A DNA stretch of 64,000 nucleotides from Siphlonurus alternatus. Taxonomy: Eukaryota > Arthropoda > Insecta > Ephemeroptera > Siphlonuridae. Below the pieces are notes generated by a model, which was not told where the DNA came from, made no database searches, and saw only the letters and a list, made by a program, of their open reading frames with translations. Shown piece by piece: positions 58,301 through 64,000 of the stretch. The stretch is from positions 10,795,431-10,859,430 of the forward strand of contig OX463784.1 of assembly GCA_949825025.1 (NCBI GenBank). The letters run 5' to 3'. The translations under genes were made by a program, and so were the position numbers. How positions within the stretch are numbered: position 1 is the first letter of the stretch; each line of letters starts with the position of its first letter.

Positions 58301-58515
58301 AGACAGAGAGTGTACTGGTATCGCGGATGTTGGGAGAGCTGCACGGCTGGAGGCTCTAGGAAATGTCTGCCATGATCTTGTAAGGTCTTGTTAGATCTTG
58401 AACAGGGTTTTTGTGAGATGTACTTTCATGGGCTAGTCAAGCTAATCACAATGGCCTGTTGTGATTAGTGGTATGAGTATTGTTAAATAGTGGGCATTGG
58501 GGTGATAAAATGTTT

Positions 58516-58728
58516 TCCATAGAACAAGTTGTCGTAGAAGGTTCAGTAACCAGTTCAATGGAATCCTGACAACAAGCTGGTCCCATTTAACTGGCTACTG
58601 AACTTTTTATGACAATTTCTTCCATGGATGACAAATAAATATTTATCATAGAAAATTCAGTAGCCAGTTCAATAAAATCCTGACAACGCTCTGGTTCCAT
58701 TTAACTGGCTACTGAACCTTCTATGATA
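58516..58728. repeat. Two tandem hairpins in the NDUFB7 3' region
   Basis: Hairpin 1 (58516-58628) and hairpin 2 (about 58646-58728) have the same arms: TTCAGTAGCCAGTT-type and AACTGGCTACTGAAC, separated by AATCCTGACAAC. Each looks like a MITE with GTAGAAGGTTCAGTA-type ends. If the mRNA reaches the AATAAA near 59130, both are transcribed. Confidence 0.7.
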
Positions 58729-59159
58729 ATAAACAAACAAATCATAAATTATTATCCCATCATACACCACTGGTATTGTTGTAAAGGTTATATCTCATAG
58801 TATTGTTGCAATATAAATTTTAATGTACAGTTTTGGTAAAAAAGAATGGAACAAAGGGAATGGTGCAGCTTTAGTTCCATTATTTTTAACTAAGATTATA
58901 CTGATACAAAATTCCTTTTCAAACAATCTATAATACATTTCGAAACTTATTAAGGTGTGTTAAAAGACAAAAATTGCCATTGACTTTCTTAACATACGTT
59001 TGCTTGCAATACTCTCTTTTGGTTTGACTGTTTATGCTTTAATAATTGTTGAGAGTTTTTGTCAGCCATGCAGCCCTCCTAGTACTCTGTGGTTAATAAA
59101 TGATATGTAGAAACTAATTCTTGTAAAATAAAGTGAAATTGTTATTATTTAATTTTGTG

Positions 59160-60195
59160 TTTAATTTGGTTAAAAATTTATCATAAATATAATAATTTTT
59201 TTAATCAAACCCTATTGGGTACTTCTATTTACTAATTACATACTATTTTGAAACCCCGAACCTTCCGAAACCCTAACTTGAGCGTTTCGCGGGCTCTTCT
59301 GGAACGGGGGCGGCCACGGCCTTATGATACATAACTGAAGAATTGTATAGACATTACATTAATTTCATTTGGAAATTAAGGATGAAGATGAATATAGTAC
59401 TAGATTCAGGACACATTTTTTGGGTTCCCTTTACCCCAGAATTGAATAAATAAAGTGTATTATATTTACATTTTTTTTTTTTTTTTTACTTATATCATAT
59501 GCAGTAGTACAATATGTTTATAGGATACAAGTAGTCAAGTATATTAAAAATTTAATATTTTTATAAATTTTATTGTTCACAAATATAATGGTACATTTTC
59601 TGTACATAAAAATAATAATGCACATAAAGAGAACTATAATAGGATACGGTATTATACGTATTTCATTTCTACGTAATCTAGAATTAATCTATACAACCTT
59701 TGAGGATAAATTTAACTTCATTCGTCTTTTTAAAACCAGATTTACTCTTTCTTTTATATAATACATAGAACTATTAACTATTAGAATCACATCCATGAAT
59801 TAGTATGAAATTATAATTATTTAATATACAGAGACAAAATGATAAAAACGTCCTTGGACAATATTTTTCAAATAAAGTACCTCTTGAAATTTCTGTTTGT
59901 GAGGTGCTGCCTCTAGTGGTCAATTACAGAATCTAGGAGAATTTCGAAAGATCAAAAACGTAGCTCTCAGAGCTCTGACAAAACCTATATTTATCTGTTA
60001 TAAAATATTTATGTTTACATTTTAATGGAATAAAATTTAAATAATTACTTTTAATTTCATCAACTATGATGAGGTAATTAATTAAAAAATTAACACAAAC
60101 GGAAAAAAATGCCTTAAAAATAGACAAAAACGTGACATATATTATAACTTTTGAATGCATGAAAAATGAAAATGTAGAGTGCAATGCTTTAATTT
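59160..60195. other. Intergenic, no gene seen
   Basis: A GC-richer patch at about 59281-59330 (GGAACGGGGGCGGCCACGG) has no recognised meaning; the rest is AT-rich. Confidence 0.45.
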
Positions 60196-60336
60196 TTATA
60201 CTGAATTTTGTTTCACTTTTCGGACTTTTACCTTTGCCGGTGTTCGATGTAATCCTTCGAGGAAGAGAGCGGTTGACTCTCGAAACGTAGTGATATGTGT
60301 AGTACATGCAAGTGCATGAAACAAAATTCAGTATAA
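60196..60336. mobile_element. 141-bp element with perfect 20-bp TIR
   Basis: TTATACTGAATTTTGTTTCA (60196-60215) and its exact complement (60317-60336). The interior has an ACTCTCGAAACG motif next to a small hairpin (GAGAGCGGTTGACTCTC). Confidence 0.7.
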
Positions 60337-60339
60337 TGA

Positions 60340-61505
60340 ATATCCTATTTGCACGAAAAAGTTATTTATCAATTTTTTTATTAATAAACCTACTAATTTA
60401 TTTTTAAACTTATTTAAATTTATTTTTAATTAATTTTTTAATTTAATTGGTCTTTCGATCGATTTAAATACTATGTGTACACGTATGTTGTAGAATTTTA
60501 TATGTAGAAATTTTATTTATAACTTTTCAATTACTTAAAACTTTTGTGTTCAATAAACAATTTATTATAATTACTTAAAACTATATTAGGCGTATGCACT
60601 TTTCATTTGATTAATTTAGTGACTTTATAATTTCTTTTTATTTATAATTTATTATATTTATTTAGTTCATTCAACCTAAATATGAATTACAAGACTATAA
60701 ATAATAAGGGAACAATCATCTCAAGGGATATTCTTGACAATTCAAATAAAAGGCCATCTAACATAATTAAGTTAACAAAATTACGAAAATGGTAAGCAAA
60801 TAATAGAAATACATAAATATACAAAACAATATTGGCCTCAGATCACTACATATAAAAAAGGCAAAAGCGCAAAAGTGGTTCATGCATCTTTGCTTTCTGA
60901 TTTTTTTTTTGTACATTTGAAATTGTATTATTGAGAAATGGGAAATTAAATTTTATAAAAAAAAATTGTACATTTTCAGTTTTGATAAATAATTTAATTT
61001 TTCTCTACTTCCGGCCTCAAAATAAAAATACACAATAAAGTTATATTTTTGAAATTAGTACATTATTTTAAATTGTCCTCGCTTAAGTATATAATAAAAA
61101 ATTAATGTTATCTGCTAATAATTATAATATGACATATGATTTGATTATTTAACAATGCTATATGATAATGAGCAATATGTTGTAATTATTGTGATAGTTA
61201 CAAACTTAATTAGTATGATAGTATGCATTGAAGCTACGTTATATATTATATTGTCTATGTACATAAAACTGCATGATAGAATTTAATTACATCAGTTTAT
61301 TGACTACTACTACTAGTGGATAGCACCGATATCATCTTCATAGTCGTCTATGTAATAGAGAAAGCTGTGATAATCAATAATAAGCTTTATGTAATCGTAC
61401 TTAAGGTTTAAATTTACTTTTATTTACATGAAATATGTTTCGTACTTTGAACTTGCTACAAGTTGAAATTACTGAAAATGACTAATATCTCGCATAGTGT
61501 CAAAA
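60340..61505. other. AT-rich intergenic, no gene seen
   Basis: No supported feature was found. Confidence 0.5.
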
Positions 61506-61827
61506 CAATAGAGTATCGACCTCAATTTTTTTTATTGCAGAAATGGATAGAGGGTGCAAAGTTATGCTACCCTGATTTTTTTCAGATTTTTTAGAGCCCG
61601 GGAAGTATTTTTAAAAAATTATTGAAAGTCCTTTTTGTGACGTCACGAGACGCCGCTCCTTAAGAAATAGATAGGATTTGCCGCCTCTTGACGTCACAAA
61701 AAGGACTTTTAATAATTTTTTAAAAATAGTTCCCGGTCTCAAAAAAATCGGAAAAAAATCAGGGTAGCATAACTTTGCACCCTCTATCCATTTCTGCAAT
61801 AAAAAAAATTGAGGTCAATACTCTATT
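61506..61827. mobile_element. Long-TIR foldback MITE (CRE-bearing), copy near ELOVL
   Basis: AATAGAGTATCGACCTCAA and its inverted end; both arms keep TGACGTCA (about 61638 and 61689). Confidence 0.85.
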
Positions 61828-62091
61828 AAGTGTAATAATCATAGCAAATTTAGAATTTATTGTTAGATCTATTTAGCTTACCAAAATAACTTTAGCTTTG
61901 AACGAGCATCCACAGATATTTAAAAAAATAAAAATCAACCAAGGTCAATACAAAGGATTTCTCACAATTAATCCAGACATTAAAAATATGTCAAAGCTGA
62001 GCTAACAATTTTACATTTACAGGTATCTCTTAAAATGTAAAAATGCATGCAGTCACATCAGTACGATGATATATTATAGACTGAAACCTGT

Positions 62092-62530
62092 ATTAAGCCG
62101 AAATTACATGATACAATTTTGCATACAATTTTTCCTTTCAAGAAAATGTCATCTCCATACAAACAAATGGAGTTCAAGTTTTCTTGAAAGGAATAATTGT
62201 GTACAATAATTACAGAAATTGTATTAGGCCGGTATTACATGATACAATTTTTCTGATTATTGTATACAATTTTTTCTTACAAGAAAAATTAATCTCCATT
62301 TGTTTGTATGGAGAGGAAATTTTCTTGCAAGCAAAAATTGTATACTATAATCAGAAAAATTGTATCGTGTAATATAGGCTTTACACGATAAATTTTGCAT
62401 ACAATTTTTCCTTACAAGAAAAGTACATTTCCATACAAATAGAGTTGAAGTTTTCTTTTAAGAAAAAATGGTATTCAATAGCCAATAATAATTATAAAAA
62501 TTGTATATATCGTATAACACCGGCTTTATT
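62092..62530. mobile_element. Cluster of three AGCCGGTATTACACGAT-type MITEs
   Basis: Three abutting foldback units (about 62092-62227, 62228-62384, 62381-62527) have GCATACAATTTTTCCTT and CTCCATTTGTTTGTATGG landmarks and variably decayed ends. Abutment suggests repeated insertion of the family into itself or its flank. Confidence 0.7.
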
Positions 62531-62732
62531 AATTTAGCATGCAGTGTGTTAATACTTTTTAATTCTTACTATCCTGATCCACATGCAGCTTGAGATATAT
62601 GCAATTAACAACGCTTTTTAATAATCCAGACTACTCCATAATAAAATCATAAAATTAATAAAAAATTGAAATATAAATAAAACCTTTTTTCTTGTATATA
62701 ATAATTACACAAGCTTCTCTACGACAGTGCCA

Positions 62733-62886
62733 TTCTTACACGATACAATTTTGCTAGTTATTGTATACAATTTTTTCTTGCAAGAAAATTTCATCTCCAT
62801 GATACAAACAAATGGAGATTAAGTTTTCTTGTAAGGAAAAATTGTATACAAAAATTAGAAAAATTGTATCGTGTAATACCGGCTTT
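62733..62886. mobile_element. AGCCGGTATTACACGAT-type MITE in the ELOVL 3' flank
   Basis: A complete foldback unit ending GTATCGTGTAATACCGGCT, within 90 bp of the ELOVL stop codon on the downstream side, so probably transcribed in its 3'UTR. Confidence 0.75.
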
Positions 62887-62973
62887 ATAATATATATTTT
62901 AAATAACGTAACTTGCACATGCGCACATAAAGTTGAGCTAGGCGCCGGCGCCTCCTCACTTTTAATCTCCATG

Positions 62974-63243
62974 TTACTGAGTCTTTAGTTTGGTTGGACC
63001 CTCAGCTGCTGGGGTGAGTTCGTCAAGGTCCTTCACTGCGGCAGTCAAGGCCGGGGTTACCGGCAGCTGCAGGGTCCTCTCCTGCTGAGACTTACTCTGT
63101 TGGTAAGAACGTCTGTAGAAGTCTGAGAAAAGTCCGAAGAAAATCACAGAGTGGAGTAGCAGGAATGAAGCGATCAGTTTGGGGTAGCCGCAGTCGAAAA
63201 TTAACACCTGGGCTGAGTGAACGAACACCAGTGCGAATTGAAT
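62974..63243 (-). CDS. Very-long-chain fatty acid elongase (ELOVL), last exon only
   Basis: Minus-strand exon from an acceptor TATGTTCACAG at 63250-63244 to the stop TAA at 62976-62974, 89 residues. It reads IQFALVFVHSAQVLIFDCGY at the start, then a hydrophobic segment (LIASFLLLHSVIFFGLFSDFY) broken here only for its landmarks LIASFLL and FFGLFSDFY, then a basic YRRSYQQSK and a Gln/Pro/Ala/Thr-rich tail. Position, the CGYP motif and FSDFYRRSY match the C-terminal transmembrane helix of ELO proteins, ER enzymes that condense malonyl-CoA with long acyl-CoA. The HXXHH active site lies in earlier exons, beyond 63250 on the minus strand, and was not recognised inside the window. The tail lacks a clear KKXX retrieval signal. 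Confidence 0.82.
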   Translation of the reverse strand: MQFALVFVHSAQVLIFDCGYPKLIASFLLLHSVIFFGLFSDFYRRSYQQSKSQQERTLQLPVTPALTAAVKDLDELTPAAEGPTKLKTQ

Positions 63244-63250
63244 CTGTGAA

Positions 63251-64000
63251 CATACGTGGAATGGTAAGTACTATATATAATAATAAACATTTTTATTGAG
63301 CAGAATAGACAAGATACATATATTGTCACAGTCAAACAGGAAATACTGCAATGCCTAAAAGGGTGCAAAAAAAGGCAATGCATAAACGAGATTTGCATGG
63401 AATCCAGAATATGATGTAATTTGTTGGATACATAGATGACAAAAAATATTATTTGTGTACATAAACACCAACCATGAAAAGTATCACTCGAATTAAGTTA
63501 TAAATTTGAGCCACAATGTCTCAAAAAAAAAAACAAAATAATAATCCATTTTTAGGTAACAAGTTCGTATTTGTTGGACATTTTTACAATTTTGGTTTAA
63601 ACAGAATTTTTTTTATTCAGATTTTTCACTCTTTATCAACATTGCGGCGTTAATAATCCAGCTGTTATATTATCTGCTAGATCAATAAAACTAAAAAGAT
63701 TATCGTACATACAGCTTGATTTTGGAACACCAAGTACTTTTTTACCTGCATGAGCTATAAAAATTAGTGCAGTTAAGAGTAAAGATTACTGGTTATTGTT
63801 TTTGTGAATTACTATTATACATACTTCATACATATATTTGAAGTAACATATTGATATTAGCTAGAAGGACTAGAATTACCTGAAGTCTTACAGGGTAAAT
63901 ATTCCAGGTAAGAAATAAAACCATATAATTAATGATGTCTAATTTTGTCAAATGACTGTCGTGAAATTTAATTTTCTTCCTCCTTACTTTTAATTGTTTA
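63251..64000 (-). other. Presumed ELOVL intron
   Basis: No further ELO exon was recognised on the minus strand. Donor-like CAG/GTAAAA and CAG/GTAATT occur near 63745 and 63890, without an ELO-like coding segment before them. Confidence 0.4.

Noticed and set aside
60240..60295. Hammerhead-ribozyme-like CTCTCGAAACG motif
   Set aside because: The CUGAUGA core and three paired stems could not be placed; the motif is simply inside a short TIR element.
1..64000. CRISPR array, phage or bacterial defence island
   Set aside because: No spaced direct repeats, operons or ribosome-binding sites; introns, poly(A) signals and SINEs show nuclear eukaryotic DNA.

Overview
This is AT-rich nuclear DNA from an arthropod, most likely an insect. 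The evidence is GT-AG introns, small cuticle-type secreted proteins with a 12-base first coding exon, arthropod TATA plus TCAGT initiator promoters, a mitochondrial-clan cytochrome P450, and dense decayed transposons. I cannot name the species. Nothing looks bacterial or viral.

Layout. 1-10 kb holds no gene I can support; it carries a 5S rRNA-headed SINE, a tRNA-headed SINE, LINE 3' ends and several foldback MITEs. 10-36 kb is a tandem family of six two-exon genes (A at 10160, B at 17002, C at 20100, D at 25860, E at 31628, F at 35046) for 64-69 residue Gly/Tyr/Ala-rich secreted proteins. A and B form one subtype. C to F encode identical proteins and sit in a direct repeat of about 5.76 kb, with unit E cut short by a deletion of about 2.35 kb. 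All six share TATA/Inr promoters and a 3'UTR hairpin whose pairing is kept by A-U/G-U exchange. Each also has an inverted-repeat block 0.7-1.7 kb downstream. Units C, D and E also carry exon-like modules on the minus strand. Between A and B a TTAA-flanked 3.28 kb element splits a tandem repeat.

38-45 kb is a ten-exon mitochondrial P450 (+) with one apparent frameshift in exon 6 and a relic of its own exon 9 in intron 4. 46-54 kb is a seven-exon membrane-type short-chain dehydrogenase/reductase (+) with one frame conflict at the start of exon 2 and a 1065-bp hAT-type element in intron 1. 56.3-58.3 kb is NDUFB7 (+), a complex I subunit, intact in three exons, with a 573-bp retroposon just upstream. 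59-62.7 kb is repeats. 62974-63243 (-) is the last exon of an ELOVL fatty-acid elongase whose remaining exons lie beyond the window or were not recognised.

The genes do not form an operon. The cuticle-like cluster is one co-regulated paralogous array; the P450, SDR, NDUFB7 and ELOVL genes are separate metabolic genes. The most notable non-genic signals are SINEs with 5S and tRNA heads sharing one central domain, the conserved 3'UTR hairpin of the array, the minus-strand exon-like modules, and 17 copies of the CRE palindrome TGACGTCA spread by several unrelated repeat families.
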